DNA from: Pseudomonas fluorescens
Lineage (GTDB): Bacteria; Pseudomonadota; Gammaproteobacteria; Pseudomonadales; Pseudomonadaceae
Direction of reading: 5' to 3'
Assembly: GCF_000802965.1 (NCBI RefSeq)
Contig: NZ_JSAK01000001.1
Location: forward strand, 1 to 64,000
Length of the DNA: 64,000 nt
Positions 17,421 through 25,524 of this stretch are shown here, in pieces. A program made the position numbers and the translations under genes. The notes beneath the pieces are model-generated. The model searched no databases. It saw only the letters and a program-made list of their open reading frames with translations, and was not told the DNA's origin. Numbering within the stretch: the stretch's first letter is position 1; every line of letters starts with the position of its first letter.

Positions 17421-18143
17421 GTGGAGCAGCAAGCGTGGCAGGTATTGATTGTGGAAGACGACCAGCGTCTGGCCGAACTGACCCGAGATTACCTGGAAGC
17501 CAACGGCCTGCGTGTGTCGATCGAGGGCAATGGCGCCCTGGCCGCGGCGCGCATCATCAAGGAGCAGCCAGACCTGGTGATCCTTGATCTGATGCTTCCC
17601 GGCGAAGATGGCCTGAGCATCTGCCGCAAGGTGCGTGATCGCTATGACGGCCCGATCCTGATGCTCACCGCCCGCACCGACGACACCGACCAGATCCTCG
17701 GACTCGACCTGGGCGCCGACGACTATGTCTGCAAACCCGTGCGCCCGCGTCTTTTGTTGGCGCGTATCCAGGCGTTGCTGCGACGCAGCGAAGCGCCCGA
17801 GGCGGCCCCGGAAAAACAACGGCGCTTGCAATTCGGCCCGCTGGTGGTGGACAACGCATTGCGCGAAGCCTGGCTGAATGACAACGGTATCGAGCTGACC
17901 AGTGCCGAGTTCGATCTGCTCTGGCTGTTGGTGTCCAACGCTGGACGCATTCTGTCCCGGGAAGAAATCTTCACCGCGCTGCGCGGCATCGGCTATGACG
18001 GCCAGGACCGTTCCATCGACGTGCGTATCTCGCGCATCCGTCCAAAAATTGGCGACGACCCGGATCACCCACGGCTGATCAAGACCGTGCGCAGCAAAGG
18101 TTACCTGTTCGTTCCCGAGGCCTGCGTAGACCCAACCCTGTGA
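17421..18143 (+). CDS. OmpR-family response regulator (RstA-like)
   Basis: A 240-residue DNA-binding response regulator. Receiver at about 5-120 (VEDD, acceptor Asp in LVILDLMLPGEDG, Lys in VCKPVRP); winged-helix domain at about 140-235 (RSIDVRISRIRPKIGDD... IKTVRSKGYLF). Start chosen as GTG at 17421 with AGAGG upstream; the frame stays open 88 codons further but that part has no family similarity and includes promoter-like DNA. The next gene is its kinase, overlapping by four bases. The gene lies divergent from nrdA across a 730-base intergenic region. Confidence 0.92.
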   Translation: MEQQAWQVLIVEDDQRLAELTRDYLEANGLRVSIEGNGALAAARIIKEQPDLVILDLMLPGEDGLSICRKVRDRYDGPILMLTARTDDTDQILGLDLGADDYVCKPVRPRLLLARIQALLRRSEAPEAAPEKQRRLQFGPLVVDNALREAWLNDNGIELTSAEFDLLWLLVSNAGRILSREEIFTALRGIGYDGQDRSIDVRISRIRPKIGDDPDHPRLIKTVRSKGYLFVPEACVDPTL

Positions 18144-19750
18144 ACTCGATCTTCCTGCGTATTTATGGCGGCATGTGCGCCGCGCTGATTCTGGTGGCGG
18201 TATTGGGCGTGCTGGCGTTGCACATGCTCAACCAGGTGCGCAGCGAGCAGTACCGCGAGCGCCTGGCCCACGGCACGTTTTCGCTGATGGCCGACAATCT
18301 GCAACCGATGAACCAGACCGAACGCCACCGCGCCTTGCTGGTGTGGGAGCGTTTGCTGGGTATTCCGCTGGCGCTGAAAACCTTTAACCAGACCGACCTC
18401 GACCTCACGCAGCGCACGCGCGTGCTGCGCGGCCAGGCGCTGGTTGAGCAGACCGGTCCGCATGCGGCGAAGGTTTACCGGCTGGTCAGCGACAAGGAAC
18501 AGCTGGTGCTCACGGGCGAAGTCCAGCAGATCAGCGAGCAGCTGGCGCGGGCCACCATTTACCTGCTGACTGACGAACTGGTGCGATACCCGGTCGGCGA
18601 GCAACCCGTACGGTTGGCGCAATTGAAGCAGGACAAGGGGTTCGGTTTCGACTTGCGCCTGGTCACGGTCGAAGACGCCGACATGGACGAAGACCAGAGT
18701 CGTCGGGTGTCCGAAGGCGATACGGTCATGGCGCTGGGCAAGGGCGGCGATTCGATCCGGGTGTTCGCCGGCATGGTTGGCACGCCGTGGGTACTGGAAA
18801 TCGGCCCGCTGTATCAGATGAATCCATATCCGCCTGAGTGGCTGGTGCTGATTGCTGCACTGGGCCTGACCCTGATCGGTTTGATCGTCTATTTGCTGGT
18901 GCGGCAACTGGAGCGTCGCTTGCGCGGGTTGGAAGCCGCCGCCACGCGAATTGCCAAGGGCAGTCTGGAAACCCGGGTGCCGGCGCGCGGTGCAGACTCG
19001 GTGGGGCGTCTGGCATCGGCGTTCAATGGTATGGCCGAGCACTTGCAACAACTGCTGGCGATCCAGCGTGAACTGGTACGCGCCGTGTCTCACGAGTTGC
19101 GTACACCGGTGGCGCGCCTGCGTTTCGGGCTGGAGATGATCGGTTCTGCCACCACGCCGCAAGCCCTGGAAAAATACTGCGAAGGCATGGACCACGACAT
19201 CGAAGATCTCGACCGATTGGTGGACGAGATGCTGACCTATGCACGGCTGGAGCAAGGTTCGCCGGCACTGAATTTCCAGCGCATCGATCTGGATGCGCTG
19301 GTCAATCAGGTGATCGAGGAGCTGGCACCGTTGCGCGCCGATGTCACGGTGCAGCGTGGGTTGTGCCTGTCGGCGGCCGATTGCGACGACGCCTGGGTCG
19401 AGGCCGAGCCGCGTTACTTGCATCGCGCCTTGCAGAACCTGGTGAGCAACGCCATGCGACACGCGCAATCACGGGTCACCATCAGTTATCAGGTGGGGCA
19501 GCAGCGTTGTCGGGTGGATGTCGAGGATGACGGGCCGGGCGTGCCGGAACTGGCCTGGGAAAAAATATTCACGCCGTTCCTGCGCCTGGATGACAGCCGC
19601 ACCCGGGCGTCGGGCGGGCATGGGTTGGGGCTGTCGATTGTGCGCCGCATCATCCATTGGCATGACGGGCGGGCGTTGATCGGCAAGAGCAAAAGCCTGG
19701 GCGGGGCGTGTTTCAGTTTGAGTTGGCCGAGGAATCAGGAGAAGCGGTGA
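18140..19750 (+). CDS. Membrane sensor histidine kinase (RstB-like)
   Basis: A 536-residue inner-membrane kinase: TM1 at about 8-30, a large periplasmic region to about 235, TM2 at about 236-256 (LVLIAALGLTLIGLIVYLLV), HAMP, then HisKA with H in RAVSHELRTPVARLR and a HATPase domain (NLVSNAMRHA, VEDDGPGVPE, GGHGLGLSIVRRI). GTG start overlapping the regulator's stop. The signal is unknown. Confidence 0.92.
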   Translation: MNSIFLRIYGGMCAALILVAVLGVLALHMLNQVRSEQYRERLAHGTFSLMADNLQPMNQTERHRALLVWERLLGIPLALKTFNQTDLDLTQRTRVLRGQALVEQTGPHAAKVYRLVSDKEQLVLTGEVQQISEQLARATIYLLTDELVRYPVGEQPVRLAQLKQDKGFGFDLRLVTVEDADMDEDQSRRVSEGDTVMALGKGGDSIRVFAGMVGTPWVLEIGPLYQMNPYPPEWLVLIAALGLTLIGLIVYLLVRQLERRLRGLEAAATRIAKGSLETRVPARGADSVGRLASAFNGMAEHLQQLLAIQRELVRAVSHELRTPVARLRFGLEMIGSATTPQALEKYCEGMDHDIEDLDRLVDEMLTYARLEQGSPALNFQRIDLDALVNQVIEELAPLRADVTVQRGLCLSAADCDDAWVEAEPRYLHRALQNLVSNAMRHAQSRVTISYQVGQQRCRVDVEDDGPGVPELAWEKIFTPFLRLDDSRTRASGGHGLGLSIVRRIIHWHDGRALIGKSKSLGGACFSLSWPRNQEKR

Positions 19751-19771
19751 GATGCGTGGTGAACGATTAGC

Positions 19772-19830
19772 CGCCATCGCCAGCAAGCCGGCTCCTACAG
19801 ATTGCAGGAGCCGGCTTGCTGGCGATGGCG
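19772..19830. repeat. REPIN, family A, short spacer
   Basis: CGCCATCGCCAGCAAGCCGG... and its mirror with only about five bases between; forms one long hairpin immediately after the kinase and before the convergent phosphopantetheinyl transferase, possibly also ending transcripts. Confidence 0.9.
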
Positions 19831-19833
19831 TCC

Positions 19834-20568
19834 TCAGGCCTTGATACTGACCAGACTCAACAACTGCCCATCCTTGACCCCGAACTGCGCATCCAGCTCG
19901 GTGCCGTTGCGCCATTCGCCGGACAGATCGGTCAACAGTCGCAGCCGTACTTCACCTGCCTCAGTCCATTCCAGCACTTCAGCGTGTTCAAAATAAAAAC
20001 GCTGCTGAACGATCGGATAGAGCGCCTTGAACAGACTTTCTTTCACCGAAAAAGTCAGGGTCACCAGCAACGCCAATTGATCTCTCGGCCCTGCGGCCAT
20101 GCGCTTTAATTCCGGCGCGGTGAGAATTTCCCCGGCCAGGCGTTCGGCGCGTTCGGCATTGAGCAGGTTTTCCAGGTCCATGCCCAAACCGCGCCAATGG
20201 TTTTTCTGCGCGACGATGGCCGCTGCCCGGCCGGTGCTGTGGGTGATCGAGCCACTGATATGCGCCGGCCAGACCGGCGCGCGGTCTTCGCCGATGGCCG
20301 GGCTGAAATTCAAGCCTTCCAATTGCTGCAACGCGGCCCGCGCGCAGACCCGCCCGGCAAGAAACTCAGCCTGCCGTTTGGCGACGGAGCGTTGGATGGT
20401 CGCCGGCGCTTCGATGGCGCTGCGCTGGAAATCATCGTAGGCCAGTTGCGAAGTATCGAAGTGGGTACTCAACAGCACCGCATCGGGCAACACGAAGGGC
20501 AGCGGCCAGTGGGGATCCAGGGGCGTACAGAAATCGGGGAGGGCGGGGAGGGAATTCATGTGGGGCAT
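19834..20568 (-). CDS. pcpS: 4'-phosphopantetheinyl transferase (PcpS-like)
   Basis: A 244-residue enzyme of the Sfp/EntD class that loads phosphopantetheine onto carrier proteins of fatty acid, siderophore and peptide synthases. The motifs are GEDRAPVWP, GMDLE (metal-binding acid) and FSVKESLFKALYP. In P. aeruginosa the single PcpS serves both primary and secondary metabolism, and this protein is colinear with it. The start is ambiguous (MPHMNSLP or three residues later); upstream sequence in the open frame is REPIN-derived. Confidence 0.92.
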   Translation of the reverse strand: MPHMNSLPALPDFCTPLDPHWPLPFVLPDAVLLSTHFDTSQLAYDDFQRSAIEAPATIQRSVAKRQAEFLAGRVCARAALQQLEGLNFSPAIGEDRAPVWPAHISGSITHSTGRAAAIVAQKNHWRGLGMDLENLLNAERAERLAGEILTAPELKRMAAGPRDQLALLVTLTFSVKESLFKALYPIVQQRFYFEHAEVLEWTEAGEVRLRLLTDLSGEWRNGTELDAQFGVKDGQLLSLVSIKA

Positions 20569-20610
20569 TTTGCCGGGTTGCCTTGTAGCTGGGTAGTAGT
20601 GTCGGGCTTT

Positions 20611-20724
20611 TGTGGCGAGGGAGCTTGCTCCCGCTGGGCCGCGAAGCGGCCCCAAATCCGGCGAACGCTTTTGCAGGGCTTGCGACTGCTGCGCAGCCGA
20701 GCAAAAGCAAGCTCCCTCGCCACA
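20611..20724. repeat. REPIN, family B (TGTGGCGAGGGAGCTTGCTCCC)
   Basis: TGTGGCGAGGGAGCTTGCT faces AGCAAGCTCCCTCGCCACA across about 75 bases that hold two more short mirrored pieces. Others of this family: 29780, 33719, 62849. Confidence 0.9.
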
Positions 20725-20733
20725 AGGGTACTG

Positions 20734-21525
20734 CTAGCTAAAGATCTTCTTGAGAAACGCCTGCATATCCGCCCACGACTTTTCATCGGCGGCCTTGTTG
20801 TAACCGATGTCCGGCCCACCATGATCGCCATGACCCAAGCGATCGGCATCAGGATTGCTGAAGCCGTGCTTGGCGCCATCGAGGCTGACGAATTGGTAAT
20901 CGGCGCCGGCCTTGTCCATTTCTGCCTTGAAGGCAGTGACGTTATCCGCTGTCACCATACTGTCCAGTGCGCCATGCTCGACGAGGATTTTCGCTTTCAC
21001 CTTGCCGGGCGTCGCGGGTGTAGTGGTCGCGAGCGCGCCGTGAAAGCTCACCACGCCGGCCAGCGGCACACCTTGACGTGCCGCATTCAGCACCACGGCG
21101 CCACCGAAGCAGTAACCAATGGCGGCGATTTTATTCGGGTCGGTTTGCGCCTGACTCTTCAGCAATTCCAGCCCGGCCTGAAACCGCGCATTGGACGCAG
21201 AACTGTCTTTCAGTGCAGCTTGCATGAACGCCATGGCGTCCTTGGGATGTTCGGTGTTTTTGCCATCGCCATACATATCGATGGCCAAAGCGCTGTAGCC
21301 CAGACCGGCGAGGTCGCGGGCGCGGCGCTTCGTGTAGTCGTTGAGCCCCCACCATTCATGCACCACCACGACACCGGGGCGTTTGCCTTGGATGGCATCG
21401 TCGTAGGCGTAGTAGCCGACCAACTTCGTGCCGTCGGCACTTTGGTAGGGGATTTCCTGGGTCTTGATGGCGGCCTGACTCAGCCCGCTCAAGGCCAGCA
21501 AGAGGAAAGCGAGGAACATGCGCAT
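20734..21525 (-). CDS. Secreted dienelactone hydrolase family protein
   Basis: A 263-residue alpha/beta hydrolase with a signal peptide (MRMFLAFLLLALSGLSQA, cleavage after about 18). The catalytic triad of the family is readable: Cys in GYCFGG, Asp in GALDSMV and His in AKHGFS. Dienelactone hydrolases open lactone rings, but the secreted branch is poorly characterised. Its start lies 45 bases from the PhoP-like array at 21570, so it could share that control region with the divergent oprH remnant. Confidence 0.88.
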   Translation of the reverse strand: MRMFLAFLLLALSGLSQAAIKTQEIPYQSADGTKLVGYYAYDDAIQGKRPGVVVVHEWWGLNDYTKRRARDLAGLGYSALAIDMYGDGKNTEHPKDAMAFMQAALKDSSASNARFQAGLELLKSQAQTDPNKIAAIGYCFGGAVVLNAARQGVPLAGVVSFHGALATTTPATPGKVKAKILVEHGALDSMVTADNVTAFKAEMDKAGADYQFVSLDGAKHGFSNPDADRLGHGDHGGPDIGYNKAADEKSWADMQAFLKKIFS

Positions 21526-21569
21526 GGTCGAATCTCCTGTTCAAACATGGAAACACTCGGGTCGAGTTG

Positions 21570-21608
21570 ATTCAGCTTAGGTTCAGTCTGCGTTCAGGGG
21601 GAGTTCAG
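21570..21608 (+). promoter_or_regulatory. PhoP-like operator: four (A/G)TTCAG repeats in 11-base register
   Basis: ATTCAG at 21570 and GTTCAG at 21581, 21592 and 21603: four hexamers spaced exactly 11 bases. PhoP of pseudomonads is known to bind GTTCAG/GTTTA-type direct repeats with 11-base periodicity upstream of oprH-phoPQ. A -10-like TAATCT begins at 21620, 11 bases after the last repeat, fitting activator-dependent initiation. Confidence 0.8.
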
Positions 21609-21667
21609 GGCGGGGTGGGTAATCTTGCCCGTACCCAAAAAGCGAACAGCGCATGAGGAAACTCCCT

Positions 21668-22006
21668 ATGACTGGCTTTAAAAATCTGCTTCTGGCGTTC
21701 ACCGTTCTGGGCGCCAGTGCTGCCGCCCATGCTGCCGACGATAACTTCGCCAGCCTTACCTTGGGAGAGACCGGCGGCAAGGTCAAAAAGTCCCGTGTGC
21801 TGAGCCGTTCAAGCGTTGACGTTGTGCCGGGTAGCAGCAGTGCCTGGGGCGCGAGTCTGGGTCAACAAAACAACCAGTCCGGTTATTACGCCACCTACGC
21901 CGATGTGTCGGTCTCGCACAATGGCATTAAACTTCGCCACGAGGATCTCATGGGCCGCTACGATTTGTCTTATCCAGTGGGTATCAGCAGGCCGTTGTCA
22001 TGTTAG
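21668..22006 (+). pseudogene. oprH: Truncated outer-membrane protein H1 (oprH) remnant
   Basis: Codes for 112 residues: a clear signal peptide (MTGFKNLLLAFTVLGASAAAHA) followed by an OprH-like N-terminal half (NFASLTLGETGGKVKKSRVLSRS..., SGYYATYADVSVSHNGIKLRHEDLMGRYDLSYPVG). Full OprH is about 200 residues and an eight-stranded barrel; here the frame reaches a stop after the equivalent of residue 105 and phoP starts 55 bases later, so the C-terminal half is missing rather than frame-shifted. GAGGAAA lies upstream of the ATG at 21668. It is first in the oprH-phoP-phoQ order. A barrel is unlikely to form; the transcript may still serve phoPQ expression. Confidence 0.8.
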
Positions 22007-22061
22007 CCAGCGAGGTGCAAGTTTGTACCTCTGGAGATGTTGATTTGCCCGGGAGCGCGTT

Positions 22062-22739
22062 ATGAAATTGCTGGTTGTCGAAGATGAAGCGCTGTTGCGC
22101 CATCACCTGCAAACCCGCCTGACTGACAGCGGCCACGTGGTCGAGTCGGTGGCCAATGCCGAGGAGGCGTTGTATCAGACCGAGCAGTTCAACCATGATT
22201 TGGCAGTGATCGACCTCGGCCTGCCGGGCATGGGCGGCCTCGACCTGATCCGCCAGCTGCGCTCGCGGGGCAAGACTTTTCCGATCCTGATCCTCACCGC
22301 GCGCGGCAACTGGCAGGACAAGGTCGAAGGCCTCGCCGCGGGGGCCGACGATTACGTGGTCAAGCCGTTCCAGTTCGAGGAACTGGACGCTCGGCTGAAT
22401 GCCTTGCTGCGCCGCTCCAGCGGATTCACCCAGTCGACCATCGTCGCCGGGCCGTTATTGCTCGATCTCAATCGCAAGCAGGCGACCCTCGACGAGCAGC
22501 CGCTGGCGCTGACCGCCTATGAATACCGCATCCTTGAGTACCTGATGCGCCATCACCAGCAAGTGGTGGCGAAAGATCGCCTCATGGAACAGCTGTACCC
22601 GGACGACGACGAGCGCGATCCGAACGTGATCGAAGTGCTGGTCGGCCGTCTGCGCCGCAAACTCGAAGGCCCGGCCGGGTTCAAGCCGATCGACACGGTG
22701 CGTGGCCTCGGCTACCTGTTCAATGAGCGCTGCACTTGA
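22062..22739 (+). CDS. phoP: Response regulator PhoP
   Basis: A 225-residue OmpR-type regulator: receiver (VEDE, acceptor Asp in LAVIDLGLPGMGG, Lys in VVKPFQ) and winged-helix domain (DPNVIEVLVGRLRRKLEG... DTVRGLGYLF). PhoP answers to low magnesium and cationic peptides and activates lipid A and membrane remodelling genes. It overlaps phoQ by four bases and follows the oprH remnant and PhoP-like boxes, matching autoregulation. Confidence 0.94.
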   Translation: MKLLVVEDEALLRHHLQTRLTDSGHVVESVANAEEALYQTEQFNHDLAVIDLGLPGMGGLDLIRQLRSRGKTFPILILTARGNWQDKVEGLAAGADDYVVKPFQFEELDARLNALLRRSSGFTQSTIVAGPLLLDLNRKQATLDEQPLALTAYEYRILEYLMRHHQQVVAKDRLMEQLYPDDDERDPNVIEVLVGRLRRKLEGPAGFKPIDTVRGLGYLFNERCT

Positions 22740-24082
22740 TTCGTTCCCTTCGTGTTCGCTTGATGCTCGCCGCCACTCTGCTGGCGGTGTTGTTCATGCT
22801 GGCGTTGTTACCGGCGATGCAGGGCGCGTTCAGCCTTGCCTTGCAGGATTCCATCGAGCAGCGGCTGGCGTCGGACGTCACCACGCTGATCTCCGCCGCG
22901 CGGGTGGAGAACAACCACTTGCAGATGCCGGCGCAATTGCCCGACGAGCGCTTCAATCTCTCCGACTTCCGCCTGCTCGGTTACATTTACGACCGCGAAG
23001 GTCATCTGGTCTGGCGTTCGAAGGCCATCCAGGAAGAGAACCTCAACTACACGCCGCGTTATGACGGACGCGGGAACGAATTCGCGCGGATTCGCCAGGC
23101 CAATGGCGAAGAGTTTTTCGTCTACGACGTCGAAATCAAGCTGCTGGGTGGCAAAAGTGCGGCGTTCAGCATCGTCGCGCTGCAACCGGTGCGCGAGTAC
23201 GAAGTCACCCTCGAAGGCCTGCGGGAAAACCTCTACCTGGGCTTCGGCGCCGCGTTGCTGGTGCTGCTGGCGTTGCTGTGGATTGGCCTGACCTGGGGCT
23301 TGCGGGCGTTGCGCCGGCTGAGTCAGGAGCTGGATGAAATCGAAGGCGGTTCCCGCGAAAGCCTCAGCGAACAACACCCGCGCGAACTGCTGCGCCTGAC
23401 CGGCTCGCTGAACCGCTTGCTGCACAGTGAACGCGAGCAACGCAGCCGTTACCGCGATTCCCTGGACGATCTGGCCCACAGCCTGAAAACCCCGTTGGCG
23501 GTGCTGCAAGGCGTCAGCGAGGACATGGCGCAACGGCCTGAAAATCGCGATCAGGCCTGGGTCCTGCAGACCCAGATCGAGCGCATGAGCCAGCAGATCA
23601 GCTATCAATTGCAACGGGCCAGCCTGCGCAAAAGCGGACTGGTGCGTCATCAGGTGCGACTGCGACCGGTGCTGAAAAGTCTCTGCGACACGCTGGACAA
23701 GGTCTACCGCGACAAACGCGTAAAGGTCGCCTTCGATTTGCCGGAAGCCTGCTACGTGCCGATCGAGCAGGGTGCTTTGCTGGAAATGCTCGGCAACCTG
23801 CTGGAGAACGCTTATCGCCTGTGCCTGGGCGAAGTGCGCATCAGCGCGCGTCAGACGATGGGCGGCATTGAGTTGTGCGTCGAGGACGACGGCCCCGGCG
23901 TACCAGCGGATCAGCGTGCGCGCATCCTGCAGCGTGGCGAACGCCTGGATCGCCAGCATCCGGGGCAGGGTATTGGCCTGGCGGTGGTGAAAGACATCAT
24001 CGAAAGCTACAGCGCCAAACTGACCCTGGGTGATTCACCGTTGGGCGGGGCGGCGTTCAGGATCCATTTTCCGGTGATTTGA
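22736..24082 (+). CDS. phoQ: Sensor histidine kinase PhoQ
   Basis: A 448-residue membrane kinase. TM1 at about 8-30, periplasmic sensor to about 160, TM2 about 163-185 (LYLGFGAALLVLLALLWIGLTWG), then HisKA with H in LDDLAHSLKTPLAVLQG and HATPase (NLLENAYRLC, EDDGPGVPADQ, GQGIGLAVVKDI). The periplasmic domain detects divalent cations in this family. Start is TTG, translationally coupled to phoP. Confidence 0.92.
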   Translation: MIRSLRVRLMLAATLLAVLFMLALLPAMQGAFSLALQDSIEQRLASDVTTLISAARVENNHLQMPAQLPDERFNLSDFRLLGYIYDREGHLVWRSKAIQEENLNYTPRYDGRGNEFARIRQANGEEFFVYDVEIKLLGGKSAAFSIVALQPVREYEVTLEGLRENLYLGFGAALLVLLALLWIGLTWGLRALRRLSQELDEIEGGSRESLSEQHPRELLRLTGSLNRLLHSEREQRSRYRDSLDDLAHSLKTPLAVLQGVSEDMAQRPENRDQAWVLQTQIERMSQQISYQLQRASLRKSGLVRHQVRLRPVLKSLCDTLDKVYRDKRVKVAFDLPEACYVPIEQGALLEMLGNLLENAYRLCLGEVRISARQTMGGIELCVEDDGPGVPADQRARILQRGERLDRQHPGQGIGLAVVKDIIESYSAKLTLGDSPLGGAAFRIHFPVI

Positions 24083-24090
24083 TCCTTTCT

Positions 24091-24163
24091 TGTAGGAGCC
24101 GGCTTGCTGGCGATGGCGATTGCGTCCTTGAAATCGCCATCGCCAGCAAGCCGGCTCCTGCAG
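24091..24163. repeat. REPIN, family A
   Basis: TGTAGGAGCCGGCTTGCTGG and its inverse (ending CTCCTGCAG) eight bases after phoQ and before the convergent regulator gene. Confidence 0.9.
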
Positions 24164-24172
24164 GTTTTGCGT

Positions 24173-25201
24173 TCAATTCTCTTGGGCGCGGTACGCCCCC
24201 GGTGTCAGCCCGGTCCACTTCTTGAACGCCCGATGAAACGCCGAAGGCTCGGAAAATCCCAATTGCTCGGCAATCTGTTGCAACGACAGATCCGCACGCC
24301 CCAAGTGATAAATCGCAATGTCGCGACGCAACTGATCCTTCAACTCCTGAAAACTGCTGCCTTCCTCACGCAAATGTCGGCGCAACGTCTGCGGGCTGAT
24401 GTGCAAGTGCGCGGCCACGGCTTCCAGATCCGGCCAGCGTGAACTGTCGCGGCTGAGCAAGCGCCGCAACTGGCTGCTCAAGCTGTCGCCATCGTCCGGA
24501 CGCGACAGCAGATCGGCGGGTGAGCGTTCGAGGAAATGCTTGAGCGTCCGCTCATCCTGCAACAACGGCATGTTCAGGTAGCGACTGTGAAACAGCAGGC
24601 TGCTTTGGGTGGTCGTGCTGTTCGCTGTGGAAAATTCCAGCGGGCAGGAAAACAGCAGATCGTATTCGGCCCCGTGCTCCGGTCGCGGGTAGCTGAACGT
24701 GGCTTGTTCCAGGCGAATGCGCTGGCCGATCAGCCAACTGCCGAAGCGGTGCCAGATCACCAGCAGGCTCTCGGTGAGAAAATGGTCCGGGTCCCACAGG
24801 TGCGAATCGTCCAGGCTCAGGCGGATCATCTCGTCTTCGCGCGTCAGGCTCAGACGCGGGGCGCCGGGGAATAGGCTATAAAACAATAAGCCGCGATTGA
24901 GCGCCTTATCCAGATTGCGGCAGTGGATCACGGCGTGACACATCATCGCGAAGCTGCCCGGTTTGCTTGGCGCTTGTCCGAAACCGAGGTATTCGTCGTC
25001 CAGTGCCAGCCACAGTGCCTGGATCAGTCGGGTGAACTGCTCCGGCGCGATTCGCGCCCGCGGCTCGTCGAGCAATTCAGGGCTGATCCCCAATTGCTGT
25101 AACAGTCCCGAGTAATCGTAGCCACACCGTTGCGCACCACCGAGGGCGGCACGGGCGAAATGACTGGCGATGGTGCGTTCGCGCATAACAGGCAGGTCCA
25201 T
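24173..25201 (-). CDS. AraC-family transcriptional regulator (OruR-like architecture)
   Basis: About 342 residues. The N-terminal part (about 10-195) matches the arabinose-binding-like domain of OruR/ArgR-type AraC regulators; the C terminus carries the double helix-turn-helix (VAAHLHISPQTLRRHLREEGSSFQELKDQ... SLQQIAEQLGFSEPSAFHRAFKKWTGLTPGAYR). The start is uncertain: candidates are at 25261, 25201 and 25186; 25201 was chosen because the longest form would overlap the palindromic sites used by dctA. It is divergent from dctA but a regulatory link is not shown. Confidence 0.85.
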   Translation of the reverse strand: MDLPVMRERTIASHFARAALGGAQRCGYDYSGLLQQLGISPELLDEPRARIAPEQFTRLIQALWLALDDEYLGFGQAPSKPGSFAMMCHAVIHCRNLDKALNRGLLFYSLFPGAPRLSLTREDEMIRLSLDDSHLWDPDHFLTESLLVIWHRFGSWLIGQRIRLEQATFSYPRPEHGAEYDLLFSCPLEFSTANSTTTQSSLLFHSRYLNMPLLQDERTLKHFLERSPADLLSRPDDGDSLSSQLRRLLSRDSSRWPDLEAVAAHLHISPQTLRRHLREEGSSFQELKDQLRRDIAIYHLGRADLSLQQIAEQLGFSEPSAFHRAFKKWTGLTPGAYRAQEN

Positions 25202-25245
25202 CCATTGAGCGACGGATGGTAGCTGCGAACTTTGCTGATGGACAA

Positions 25246-25300
25246 GGCGGATATCCGCCAATTTGTAGGAGGCGATTTGACCGAAGGGCGGAAATCCGCC
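25246..25300. promoter_or_regulatory. Twin palindromes upstream of the dctA sigma-54 promoter
   Basis: GGCGGATATCCGCC (25246-25259, perfect) and GGCGGAAATCCGCC (25287-25300, one central mismatch) lie 41 bases apart start to start, about four helical turns, and about 80-130 bases upstream of the -24 element. This is the layout of enhancer sites for a sigma-54 activator such as DctD. Confidence 0.7.
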
Positions 25301-25378
25301 ACCGCGTCATGTCCGTCAGCAGACATGAAAAAGTCTGTAGCCCTTGATGTCATAAGGTTGCAGGGATTTCACCAAAGG

Positions 25379-25394
25379 TGGCACGGGCCTTGCG
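25379..25394 (+). promoter_or_regulatory. Sigma-54 promoter of dctA
   Basis: TGGCACG, four bases, TTGCG: full match to the RpoN -24 element and GC-containing -12 element. dctA in many proteobacteria is activated by DctB/DctD through sigma-54. Confidence 0.88.
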
Positions 25395-25524
25395 ATAGAA
25401 CGAGTAGAAGCCTGCCGTCGAGCAGCTCGAAAAAACAAATCCCTCCAGTGCAGGAGGGTTCGCAATTCAGGTGTCGCGGGCAACAGATGGATGTTGAAAC
25501 CGGGCCCCCTTGAGGAACTTTGCA

